From: Oscillospiraceae bacterium
Lineage (GTDB): Bacteria; Bacillota_A; Clostridia; Oscillospirales; Oscillospiraceae
Length of the DNA: 64,000 nucleotides
Assembly (NCBI GenBank): GCA_902789835.1
Contig: CADAPN010000004.1
Coordinates: forward strand, 1 to 64,000
Reading direction: 5' to 3'
Below are positions 7,141 to 15,092 of this stretch, one piece after another (position 1 is the first letter of the stretch; every line of letters starts with the position of its first letter). The notes under the pieces are model-generated. The model was given only the letters and a program-made list of their open reading frames with translations. It was not told the origin of the DNA and did not search any database. A program made the translations under genes and the position numbers.

Positions 7141-7500
7141 TTACCTGAGATCATCTTCGGTGATCGCTTTTACGCTTCTTCCATTCACGGAGTCGGGAGC
7201 GTCCAGCTCGCCTGCGGCAAGCATTTCGACGGCCTTCTGATGCAGAGCCGGATCCCAGTTGTTGCCGGTGATCTTCCAGTTGTCGTCACACTCTGGAGAG
7301 ATGACGCCTCCCTTTACCTGGATGATGTATTCGCGGATCAGTTCACGCACACCGCCGATCTCTCCGTGCACATCTGTTTCCTCCAGAACCGGCAGCTCTC
7401 CCTCCTGGAAAATTTCGCCGGGCATGAGCAGTTGAGAATTGGCGCAGTAGTTGTTCACTGCGATATCGAACTCATCATCGTTTCCTCTCTTTTCACCGGC
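7141..7500 (-). pseudogene. C-terminal remnant of a 5'-nucleotidase
   Basis: On the minus strand, about 120 codons ending at TAA resemble the end of bifunctional 2',3'-cyclic-nucleotide phosphodiesterase/5'-nucleotidase: FDIAVNNYCANSQLLMPG, then REYIIQVKGGVISP and DDNWKITGNNWD. The catalytic metallophosphatase domain and most of the substrate-binding domain are missing, because the upstream end runs straight into the 3' end of the histidine-kinase gene at 7539. It is probably a host gene truncated when the island or the kinase gene moved in. The left limit is clear; the right limit is approximate. Confidence 0.6.
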
Positions 7501-7538
7501 CGGCATACCGTCGCCTGCCCCCTGCCATACCCTATCGC

Positions 7539-9683
7539 TCAGCTCCGGCTCAGATGCATTCCTCTGAGCGTCTCCATCAAAAGGTCGATATCCACCGGCT
7601 TGGAAAGATGCCGGTTCATGCCTGCCTCGAGGCATTCCCGAACATCCTCCTCAAAGGCATTGGCCGACAAGGCGATAATCGGGATCGTCGCCGCGTCCGG
7701 CCGGTCCAGGCTCCGGATGGCCCTGGCGGCGGTCAGGCCGTCCATGACCGGCATTCGGATGTCCATGAGGATGGCGTCAAAGTGGCCCGCCTCGTTCTGT
7801 TCGAACAGCTCGATGCCCCGTTTCCCGTTCTCCGCCCATTCCGTGCCGATTCCCTCCAGTTCCAGAAGATCCGTCAGAACCTCGGCGTTCAGCTCCTGAT
7901 CCTCCACGATGAGAAGATGCAGGCCCGAGAGATCTTCCGTTTCGGCTGGCTGTTCCTGCACCGGCTCCACGGGGTTTTCCGTCTCCTCCACCCGGCCCAG
8001 AGAGACCAGAACGACAAAGGTCGTACCCACTCCCTTTTCGCTCTCAACCAGGATTTCACCGCCCATCATCTCCACAAAGATTTTGGTAATCGCCATCCCC
8101 AGGCCGCTGCCGCTGAAGCGACTGGTGTTTCCCGCGTCCTCCTGGGAAAACGCATCAAAAAGCTTCGGAAGGTAGTCGCTGTCCATGCCGATTCCGTTGT
8201 CTTCCATCGTAAAGCGAAGCGACGCCCTGTCATCCGTGGCGTCGGTCTGCGCCACCGAAAAGCGGATCTCTCCGGGCGGGTCCGTGAACTTCACGGAATT
8301 GCCCAGAATGTTGATGAGCACCTGCTTGAGCTTCAGGCTGTCCCCCACATAATAATCCTCCACAAGCGGATCCTTATGGAAGATATAGCGAAGGCCCCTG
8401 TCCTCGCACTGGCCGCCCACGATAATGTTGATCTCCTCCAGATAATCCCGGAAGGAAAAGCGCTCCTCGTGAAGCTCCGTTTTCCCGGATTCAATGCGGC
8501 TCATATCCAGAATGTCGTTCACCAGCGACAGCAGATGCCTTGCGCTGGCCCCGATCTTATTGAGTTCTTCCCGCGTACGGACAGAGATGCTCTCATCCCG
8601 CAGTGCGATATTGTTCAGGCCGATGATGGCGTTGATGGGGGTGCGGATTTCATGGCTCATCCTGGAGAGAAATCTGGTTTTTGCCTTGCTGGCGCTCTCC
8701 GCCGCTTCCGCGGATGCAAGGGCCAGATTCTTCTCACTCTGGCTGCGGAGGATGCTGATGAAGACAATGGCTTCCAGCACAAAGAACAGCAGAAGGGCAC
8801 CCACGATGATCATCATCGGTTCATAGAACACCTCGGTGTTCACCAGGGACACCATTCTCCAGTCTCCCTCGATGCTCTCCACAAAGACCATGTACTTTTC
8901 GCCGCCGAAGCTCAGCTCAAACTCTCTGTCGTCCTCCCCGTAGAGCTTTTGAGCCAGCTTGTTCCCCAGCGTGTCCTTCTCCTCCAGATAATTCTTCCCC
9001 AGCTCGGAGGCATCGGAATGGGCGATCACCTGCCCCGTCTTGTCCAGCACAAAGCCGTAGCTTCCGCGGGCATTCGCGGTGATCTCTTCAGTGATGACCT
9101 GGATGCGGCCGAGGGTGACATCCAGCGCGATGACGCTGACGCCGTCGGAAAGGCGTCTTGCCATGGTGGTCAGAACGGTCTCGGTCTGCTCGTCGAGGTA
9201 CGGCCGGACAAAGGTGATTTCGCTGTCATCCGCCATGGTCTCCAGGTACCAGGGACGCTCCGTCGGGACGTAATCCTCGTCCGGAACCCAGCCGACGCCG
9301 TCACAGTATTCCCCGTTGATCCAGCCGTACAGGCCGGTATAATCCTTGTCGATGGTTTTTTGAATGCTGAGCGATTCGGATCGGAGATAGTCCATGATAT
9401 TGCTCATCGGCTCCCCTTTCCGGGTCATCTCATCCACCACGTGCGCTGCAAGAATGACCGTGTTCTCTCTGATCAGAAGATAGCTGTCAAATGCCTTTGC
9501 CGCCTCTACGGCATTCATCCTTCCCTGCAGATAGATATTATCCCTCGTCGAGCGGTAAAAGGCGTAGCTGCCCGCACAGGCCGCCGCAAGGGTAAGCACA
9601 AATACCAGCGTTATGGCGATCAGGTTTCTGGTGCCCAGGCTTTTCAGACTCTCGCGAATTCTGACTCTGTTTCTTTTGTCCAT
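7539..9683 (-). CDS. hybrid sensor histidine kinase, dCACHE-HisKA-REC
   Basis: A 714-residue membrane sensor. TM helices lie at about 20-43 and 290-312 and enclose an extracytoplasmic double-CACHE-like sensor with a WINGEYCDGVGWVP-type core. The cytoplasmic part has HisKA with MSHEIRTPINA (His about 344), HATPase with DNGIGM and GSGLGMAI boxes, and a C-terminal REC domain with ILMDIRMPVMDG (phospho-Asp about 640). Such kinases autophosphorylate on His, pass phosphate to their own Asp, and need an Hpt protein to go further. No output regulator is adjacent. The closest relatives in the window are the kinases at 50808 and 56021, and the Hpt at 53956 is a possible partner. Confidence 0.9.
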   Translation of the reverse strand: MDKRNRVRIRESLKSLGTRNLIAITLVFVLTLAAACAGSYAFYRSTRDNIYLQGRMNAVEAAKAFDSYLLIRENTVILAAHVVDEMTRKGEPMSNIMDYLRSESLSIQKTIDKDYTGLYGWINGEYCDGVGWVPDEDYVPTERPWYLETMADDSEITFVRPYLDEQTETVLTTMARRLSDGVSVIALDVTLGRIQVITEEITANARGSYGFVLDKTGQVIAHSDASELGKNYLEEKDTLGNKLAQKLYGEDDREFELSFGGEKYMVFVESIEGDWRMVSLVNTEVFYEPMMIIVGALLLFFVLEAIVFISILRSQSEKNLALASAEAAESASKAKTRFLSRMSHEIRTPINAIIGLNNIALRDESISVRTREELNKIGASARHLLSLVNDILDMSRIESGKTELHEERFSFRDYLEEINIIVGGQCEDRGLRYIFHKDPLVEDYYVGDSLKLKQVLINILGNSVKFTDPPGEIRFSVAQTDATDDRASLRFTMEDNGIGMDSDYLPKLFDAFSQEDAGNTSRFSGSGLGMAITKIFVEMMGGEILVESEKGVGTTFVVLVSLGRVEETENPVEPVQEQPAETEDLSGLHLLIVEDQELNAEVLTDLLELEGIGTEWAENGKRGIELFEQNEAGHFDAILMDIRMPVMDGLTAARAIRSLDRPDAATIPIIALSANAFEEDVRECLEAGMNRHLSKPVDIDLLMETLRGMHLSRS

Positions 9684-9808
9684 TTCCCGTTTCTCCCGGC
9701 CGTATTCCCGGCTGCAGCGCGTTTCTCGCAGGCCTCATCCCGACAAAGTGTACAGAAGCACGTCTCCCTTCCGGGAGGCGGCTCTATGCTGTTCATGATC
9801 CTGAAATT

Positions 9809-9837
9809 ATTCTAAACGACGTAAAACGCTCTGTCAA
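9809..9837 (-). promoter_or_regulatory. promoter of the hybrid kinase gene
   Basis: On the minus strand, TTGACA, a 17-base spacer, then TAGAAT, about 125 bases upstream of the kinase start. Confidence 0.75.
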
Positions 9838-9927
9838 GATTGCAATTCCCCGGAGATTCACAATGATTCATGATTGCTCTGAAAAACTGCACGTCCGAAT
9901 GCTGGCAATAAAATATCGGCAATAATT

Positions 9928-9953
9928 GGAGGCCGGAACAATGTCCGGCCTCC
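9928..9953 (-). terminator. hairpin after the secreted-protein gene
   Basis: A perfect 10-bp stem GGAGGCCGGA with a six-base loop, about 45 bases past the stop of the upstream minus-strand gene. The following tract is only moderately T-rich, so termination may be partial. Confidence 0.55.
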
Positions 9954-9998
9954 GCTCAGCTGCCTTATGCTTTTAATCGATATAGTCTCTTATCCGCC

Positions 9999-11612
9999 TC
10001 AGGGTGTCCAGCCGCAGACCGGGCACTCGTCAAGGCCTGGGGAGAAATGGTTCCCGCAGAGCGGGCAGGTGACGCGGTTATGCTCATCACCGACAGGATC
10101 GTATTCCACATCGTCGGAGTAGTCCGGTTCATTATCGTAATAGTTGCTTCCGGCCCATCCGCCCTGATCCTCCTCGGCGTAGTCCCATTCATTATCGTAG
10201 TAATGGCTTCCGGCCCATCCGCCCTGGTCCTCGTCAGGGATGATCAGACCCATATTGCCAAAGATATCCGCCCGATACACATTGGCCGTGCTGGGATAAT
10301 CCATGTAATACACTACCGCGGAGCAGCCGTCGTAGAACTGTCCTTCCACGTTGCAGTTCCAGCTGTCAACGAACACCTGGGTGCCGTTCTGCAGGTAGAT
10401 GGCGTATCCGCCGCCGCCTTCATAAGCCGTGCCGCTCATGGATCCGTAGGACGGCTGGGGAGGAGGCGTCGGAGCGGGCGTGCTGACGTACATGTATGCC
10501 GTGCTGGTTCGAGCGGTCTGGCCTTTGTAATAGAAGGTGCAGTAGGCGCCCCACCCGTCCATCCAGGATTCCAGCCCGGACACGGTGATGGTCGTGCTGT
10601 TCTCTCCGTTGATGCTTGCCGCGGAACCCGAAAGAAAGTTCCAGGGCGTGTACTCGCCGCCGCCCGGGGACACGAAGGTCCAGCTCAGAGACTCGTATGC
10701 GTTTGCGCAGGCGACAAAAATGGCGCTGCCTCCGACGGTTCTGTTCTCATTTGTCGGGTTTTTGGTAATGGTGAGCCAGGTCGGGGCGGACGGCGTCGGC
10801 TGAGGAGCCGGGACGGGGCTTGGCGCCGGCGTCGGAGTCGGTTTCTCCTCTCCTCCCAGGGCTGCCGGTTTCGGAACAGGGAAGGTCTCGGTCGGCTCTC
10901 TGGTGCCCATAAAGACCTCATAGCTTTCGGTCAGGCGGTCAAGGTCTCCGATTTTGTCGGCGGTCAGCCACTCAAATGCGGAGTTGCTCCGATCTGCATC
11001 GGCAAAGGCTTTCGCTCCCGCGGCATTGAACTGCTCCGGCGAGATCGGCAGCCCGCTCGTATCCGTATGCGAGACATTGCGCACTCCGTTCGCCAGGACG
11101 GTGTGCTCAACGGCATAGCTGTCATAACCGACGGTTCCGTTTTTCAGATTCACTGCCGTTTTGACGGTGTAGACCTCACTGTCCGAGAGGACAACGTTAT
11201 CATTGACCATGTAATACCAGGTGTCGGTATCCTTGACATGGTAGGTATCGGCCGTGTCGGTCATGATGTCAGGGAAGGACTCTTCCGGGTCCATATTCAG
11301 GCTGCACTCGTTCAGTGTCGTGCCGTCTCTGCTGACCGACCAGACCTTGAGGTTGGTTGAGCGGTCCGCAGGATGCAGGGAAGCCGCGACAAACTCCAGG
11401 CAGCCGTCGTGGTCCAGATCCGCAACCGTATAATACCAGGTTCTGGTGCTGTTATCCTGTCTGAGGCTGTCGATCTGAGACTCGATCAGCTTCAGCTGCT
11501 GCATGGGCTTTACGCTGCTCTCCGCGGCAAACGCCGAAGCGCCGGCACAAAACGTCAGCGAAAGCAGCAGCGCAAAGATCAGCAGCATGCTCAATACGTT
11601 TCTTCTTTTCAT
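9999..11612 (-). CDS. secreted protein with Ig-like region and zinc ribbon
   Basis: A 537-residue protein of unrecognised family. Signal peptide about 1-29 (MKRRN then a hydrophobic core, cleavage near AFA). The N-terminal domain (about 35-250) contains TRTWYYTVADLDHDGCLEF, an FG-GAP-like phrase. A proline/threonine linker (about 255-285) follows, then a probable Ig-like domain (about 285-385), a second Pro-rich linker, and a small domain with GTAYEGGGGYAIYL. Next comes a tandem acidic repeat (EDQGGWAGSxYYDNExDY, twice), and the C-terminus has CPLCGNHFSPGLDECPVCGW, a four-Cys zinc ribbon. A zinc ribbon on an exported protein is unusual. Single gene, minus strand; surface exposure is inferred from the signal and linkers. 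Confidence 0.75.
   Translation of the reverse strand: MKRRNVLSMLLIFALLLSLTFCAGASAFAAESSVKPMQQLKLIESQIDSLRQDNSTRTWYYTVADLDHDGCLEFVAASLHPADRSTNLKVWSVSRDGTTLNECSLNMDPEESFPDIMTDTADTYHVKDTDTWYYMVNDNVVLSDSEVYTVKTAVNLKNGTVGYDSYAVEHTVLANGVRNVSHTDTSGLPISPEQFNAAGAKAFADADRSNSAFEWLTADKIGDLDRLTESYEVFMGTREPTETFPVPKPAALGGEEKPTPTPAPSPVPAPQPTPSAPTWLTITKNPTNENRTVGGSAIFVACANAYESLSWTFVSPGGGEYTPWNFLSGSAASINGENSTTITVSGLESWMDGWGAYCTFYYKGQTARTSTAYMYVSTPAPTPPPQPSYGSMSGTAYEGGGGYAIYLQNGTQVFVDSWNCNVEGQFYDGCSAVVYYMDYPSTANVYRADIFGNMGLIIPDEDQGGWAGSHYYDNEWDYAEEDQGGWAGSNYYDNEPDYSDDVEYDPVGDEHNRVTCPLCGNHFSPGLDECPVCGWTP
10110..10235 (-). repeat. in-gene tandem repeat of about 60 bases
   Basis: Two adjacent copies encode DEDQGGWAGSHYYDNEWDY and EEDQGGWAGSNYYDNEPDY. 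The DNA is also similar between copies, so the duplication is recent and could expand or contract. Confidence 0.8.
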
Positions 11613-11792
11613 CTCACAATCTCCTTTTCTTTTATTTTTTTGTAACTGATTCTTATTTCTGCCCTGTCGGTATAATCCGGCAGCGCAGCCTTTTTAATCA
11701 TCCTCTGAGATTATCGCACGGACCTGATCACAGAACCGTCACAGATCATCCCTCGCATAAGAAGATCCTGTCGTAATAACCGGGGCCATGCT

Positions 11793-12983
11793 TTACCTGG
11801 CGGCTTTTCGGAACATAAAACCGCGCGCCGCCTGAATTGCGATTTTGTAGGGAAGCGGACGCAGCGCCCGGTCGGCCTCCTGCAGCTTTTCCCGAATGGG
11901 GATCGACTGCGGACAGTGCTGTTCACATTTCCCGCAGCGGATACACTGGGACGCAAAGGCCGGCTCCCGGGTCAGACCGACGGTCTGGATAAACTGGGTA
12001 CGCCCTGCGCTCTTGGATTCGGTGTACATCGCGTTCCAGCAGCGGAAGATGCCCGGAATATCCACCCCTTTGGGACATGGCATACAGTAGCGGCAGCCGG
12101 TGCAGCCGACCTTTTCCTTCTCCCGGATGGCGCGTTTGACCTTCTCCAGCGTTTCCAGGTCCGCTTCCGACAAAGAACCGCTCTGGGCCTCGCTTGCCGT
12201 GCGGCAGTTGGCTTCCACCATTTCTGTCGAGTTCATGCCGGAGAGGACGACCGTAACCTCCGGCTGGTTGTACAGCCAGCGCAGGCCCCACTCCGCCGGG
12301 CTCCAGTTCCGGCCGCTGTCGGCCATTGCTTTCCTGGCTGCGTCGGGAAGCATATTGACCAGTTTGCCGCCCCGCAGAGGCTCCATGATCATGACCGGGA
12401 TTCCCTTGGCGGCCGCGGCCTGTAAGCCGGCCCTGCCCGCCTGGGCGACCTCGTCGAGATAGTTATATTGGATCTGGCAGAAATCCCAGTCGTAGTCATT
12501 GAGGATTCTCAGAAAATTCTCGGTATTCCCATGATAGGAGAATCCGATGTTCCGGATGGCCCCGGTCTCTTTTTTCTCCCGGATCCAGTCGAGGATCCCG
12601 ACTTTTTTGAGCTTTTCCCACATGGCCACATCGGTCAGATGGTGCATCAGGTAATAATCCACGTGATCGGTGCGCAGCCGGTTCAGCTCCTCGCCGAAAT
12701 AGCGGTCCAGCGCCGGACGGTTGCCGATCAGATACTGCGGCAGCTTGGTCGCAATGTTAACCTTGTCACGGATGTGGTTGCGTTCCAGGATCTCCCCCAG
12801 GGCGGCCTCGCTGCCGGGATAGATGTAAGCGGTGTCATAATAATTGACTCCTGCCCGGTAGGCGGTCAGCAGCTCTTTTTCTGTTTTTTCAATGTCGATG
12901 CCGCTTCCTTTTCTGGTAAAGCGCATACACCCGTAGCCCAGGATGCTCAGGTCGTTTCCGTTTTTGTCTTTTCTGTACTGCAT
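11793..12983 (-). CDS. aldo/keto reductase with C-terminal ferredoxin domain
   Basis: A 396-residue protein. The N-terminal TIM barrel has LGYGCMRF, VNYYDTAYIYPGSE (catalytic Asp and Tyr), IATKLP (Lys) and DHVDYYLMHH (His), the aldo/keto reductase tetrad. The C-terminal part carries CTGCRYCMPCPKGVDIP and CIRCGKCEQHCPQSI, two four-Cys sets typical of the 4Fe-4S-containing branch of the family. The substrate is unknown; the iron-sulfur part suggests electron exchange with ferredoxin in an anaerobe. Monocistronic, with its own promoter at 13031-13059. Confidence 0.9.
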   Translation of the reverse strand: MQYRKDKNGNDLSILGYGCMRFTRKGSGIDIEKTEKELLTAYRAGVNYYDTAYIYPGSEAALGEILERNHIRDKVNIATKLPQYLIGNRPALDRYFGEELNRLRTDHVDYYLMHHLTDVAMWEKLKKVGILDWIREKKETGAIRNIGFSYHGNTENFLRILNDYDWDFCQIQYNYLDEVAQAGRAGLQAAAAKGIPVMIMEPLRGGKLVNMLPDAARKAMADSGRNWSPAEWGLRWLYNQPEVTVVLSGMNSTEMVEANCRTASEAQSGSLSEADLETLEKVKRAIREKEKVGCTGCRYCMPCPKGVDIPGIFRCWNAMYTESKSAGRTQFIQTVGLTREPAFASQCIRCGKCEQHCPQSIPIREKLQEADRALRPLPYKIAIQAARGFMFRKAAR

Positions 12984-13030
12984 ATGTGGTCCCCTGTCTG
13001 TATTCCTGTAGCCTGTCTTTCCGTATCATC

Positions 13031-13059
13031 AGTATATATGGTAAGCGACCGCTTGTAAA
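13031..13059 (-). promoter_or_regulatory. promoter of the aldo/keto reductase gene
   Basis: On the minus strand, TTTACA, a 17-base spacer, then TATACT, about 50 bases before the start codon. Confidence 0.65.
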
Positions 13060-13125
13060 GTCATTCTGCATATTATCTGTGACAACAGCGCGTCCACCTG
13101 TGTGCGGCAGGGTCTTGAAAAGCCG

Positions 13126-13157
13126 GAATGAGCACACCGTTTTCGATGTGCTCATTC
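13126..13157 (-). terminator. terminator of the LysM gene
   Basis: A perfect 11-bp stem GAATGAGCACA with a ten-base loop. On the minus strand it is followed by CGGCTTTTC, fitting termination after the LysM gene. Confidence 0.75.
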
Positions 13158-13274
13158 TCATGGTCTGAAGCTTTTCTCCGATGTCGCGGCTGTCATGTGC
13201 TCCATGACACCGGCTCCTTCCGAAAGGCCTCTTTTTTTGTCCGTTCTTCTATCTTTTACCGGCGTCCCCTTTGT

Positions 13275-13943
13275 TTACCACACCAGCGGAATCAGGAGCT
13301 TGTCCCCTTCCTTCATTTCGCTGAACGCAAGCCGGTTGTACTGCTGCAGATCGGCCTCTTTCTCGGCAAAATCAATGCCGTAGCGGGCAAAGACGCTCTC
13401 CGGTGTTTCATCCTTCAGGAGGACATGGAACATGACGGTCGTATAGGTGTTTGTCGTCAGATTGTTCTCCGAGGTGGGGAGATTGTAGATCTCTCCGACC
13501 GAGAGCTTGTCCGGGTTCTTGCCGGGGTTAAGAGCCTGGATGGTTTCGGCGTTTTCCAGGTAGGACAGGCCCCAGAGCTTATAGATGTTCTTGAGCGTGT
13601 CGCCCTTCTGGATTTTGTAGGGAATCACGAAATATTCAATTCCGTCTTTTTCGGAAATCAGATTCACGGCCTCGCCCTTGATCTCGCTTACCGCTTTCGG
13701 GATTTTGATCGTGTCACCGATCGTAAGGACCTCCATCTGAGATTCCCGGTACATTCTGTTGAGCACCATCACGACATACCGGTCTGTGTCATAGTCCCTG
13801 CCTCTTTCCGTAAGAAGCTTCAGCACCGAGTCGTTCTTCTGAATCGTCACCGTGTCATAATCCGCCTCCGCAAAAGCCGTGCAGGGAATCAGGCAGGCAA
13901 ACATCAGGATACAGAGTACGAGCGCCAGATAACGTTTTGCCAT
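13275..13943 (-). CDS. secreted LysM-like protein
   Basis: A 222-residue protein. ATG at 13943 is chosen because GAGGAGG precedes it and a signal peptide (MAKRYLALVLCILMF..., cleavage near AFA) follows at once; the longer open frame to 14087 has neither. Three LysM-like segments are visible: DYDTVTIQKNDSVLKLLTER with IGDTIKIPKAV, then FVIPYKIQKGDTLKNIYKLW with SVGEIYNLP, and a C-terminal FHVLLKDETPESVFARYGID with EGDKLLIPLVW. LysM modules bind peptidoglycan or chitin-like glycans, so a cell-wall location is likely. No catalytic domain is seen. Confidence 0.8.
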   Translation of the reverse strand: MAKRYLALVLCILMFACLIPCTAFAEADYDTVTIQKNDSVLKLLTERGRDYDTDRYVVMVLNRMYRESQMEVLTIGDTIKIPKAVSEIKGEAVNLISEKDGIEYFVIPYKIQKGDTLKNIYKLWGLSYLENAETIQALNPGKNPDKLSVGEIYNLPTSENNLTTNTYTTVMFHVLLKDETPESVFARYGIDFAEKEADLQQYNRLAFSEMKEGDKLLIPLVW

Positions 13944-14103
13944 TTCGTTTTGTCCTCCTCTATTTTTAAAATACCGTGGCTTTGTAGCACAGAGTATATC
14001 ACACTTCCCGTCAAAATTCCACTTTCTATTATTTTTCCATCGGCCGGCAGGCGCTGCTGTTTCGCCATCATCACGGCGGAAACGCACACCGCCTTTCTTC
14101 CTT

Positions 14104-14965
14104 TTATTCCGTTCTCAGCTGAAGACTGCGTTCCAGATGCTTGTGCAGGTGGCGGAACAGCGCGTCGTTCTGTTCGTCTTCCCGACAGATCAGGTTCAGG
14201 GCGATGTCCTTCCCCTCTTCCAGCGGAACCGCCGCCACGCCGAAGAATCGGGCAAACGAGACCGGCCCCAGTGCATAGCCCTTCTTTCTCTGGACCAGGG
14301 CAATCACGGCGTTGATGTCATCCGCCCGAAGCACCCGATTCGTCCGGACATGATACATCTCACACATCTCTCTCATCTCGGCGTCGTCGCCGGATTCCTC
14401 GGGCCCGCAGATCACCGTCCTGCCATCCAGAATCCGAAACGGAAGCTTCGTCTCTGCGCTGAGCGGGTCGTCCCGGGACATCAGGATGCACTGCGGCTCC
14501 GTCAGCAGCGGAAAAATCGCGATTCTCCCCGTCAGCTTCGTCATCTGCTGGGCATACAGGCGGCCGATGGCGATGTCCATTCGTCCCGCTTCGATCGCCT
14601 CCGGGAAATTTTCATTCATATCCGTCGTAAAGCTGACGCTGATCTCCGGATGGCTGTCGAAAAAGCTCATGATGGGTTCAAACAGCCCGTTGGATCTTGC
14701 CCGGACCCCAAAGCCGATATGCACGCGGCTGTGGGGTTTGTTTTTCAGCTCTGCACAGTTCTGCTCCAGAGCTTTCCAGGCGCTGATTACCGGCTCTGCA
14801 TACTTGCAGAAGCGCTCCCCCGCCTCCGTGAGCTTCGTCCCGTGGGAGCTTCGCTGGAACAGGGCGCAGCCCAGCTCTATTTCCAGGGCTTTGATCTGCT
14901 CCGAGAGGGGTCATGCTGCCCCGTCTGGCAATTTCACACGCGTATTGAACCTGTGTAATGGTCAT
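14104..14965 (-). pseudogene. LysR-type regulator with deletion in the helix-turn-helix
   Basis: The first frame reads MTITQVQYACEIARRGSMT, the usual N-terminal start of a LysR helix-turn-helix. The next expected 12 or so residues (recognition-helix region) are missing, and the frame shifts. The continuation LSEQIKALEIELGCALFQR lies in another frame and runs unbroken through an ordinary LysR effector domain to TAA at 14104. The deletion therefore removed about 35-37 bases and fused two frames. The 206-residue ORF starting at 14724 is only the effector domain. The gene is divergent from iorAB, and an intact operator-like palindrome lies between. DNA binding by the product is very unlikely. Confidence 0.8.
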
Positions 14966-14979
14966 ATTGTCATCTCCGT

Positions 14980-15000
14980 GATATAAGCAATCCTTATATC
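14980..15000. promoter_or_regulatory. LysR-type operator palindrome
   Basis: GATATAAG-CAATC-CTTATATC, a perfect 8-bp inverted repeat with a five-base centre. It contains the T-N11-A pattern known for LysR regulators and sits in the divergent lysR-iorA intergenic region. Confidence 0.7.
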
Positions 15001-15092
15001 CCCATCATAGCATTCTATTTCTCTTTTCGCAAGGCTTTCGGTACAATGAAATTATTCTGAAGCCAACAACTATTCATACAGAAGGTGATTCA

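Larger units (their letters stand above)
9684..9998. other. intergenic stretch with promoter and hairpin
   Basis: Holds the minus-strand promoter of the kinase (9809-9837) and a GC-rich hairpin (9928-9953) after the secreted-protein gene. No reading frame of interest was seen. Confidence 0.6.

Noticed and set aside
7051..7899. plus-strand open frame starting in module copy C
   Set aside because: It runs through a terminator and then antisense to the nucleotidase remnant and the kinase; no ribosome-binding site and no recognisable domain.
7554..9815. 753-codon plus-strand open frame opposite the hybrid kinase
   Set aside because: Shadow of the kinase. Its composition is unnatural, and all domain motifs are on the minus strand. 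The same reasoning applies to the long frames at 31249-33111, 35380-37149 and 50799-53633.
10110..10235. CRISPR-like or regulatory repeat
   Set aside because: Only two adjacent copies, in frame within a coding region and encoding a conserved peptide repeat. No CRISPR array was seen anywhere in the window.
13944..14087. N-terminal extension of the LysM protein
   Set aside because: Starting there would bury the signal peptide in the interior and ignore the GAGGAGG site before 13943.
14104..14724. intact 206-residue LysR-like protein
   Set aside because: This is only the effector domain. In-frame-shifted sequence upstream continues the LysR family match back to the deleted helix-turn-helix, so the whole is a broken gene.
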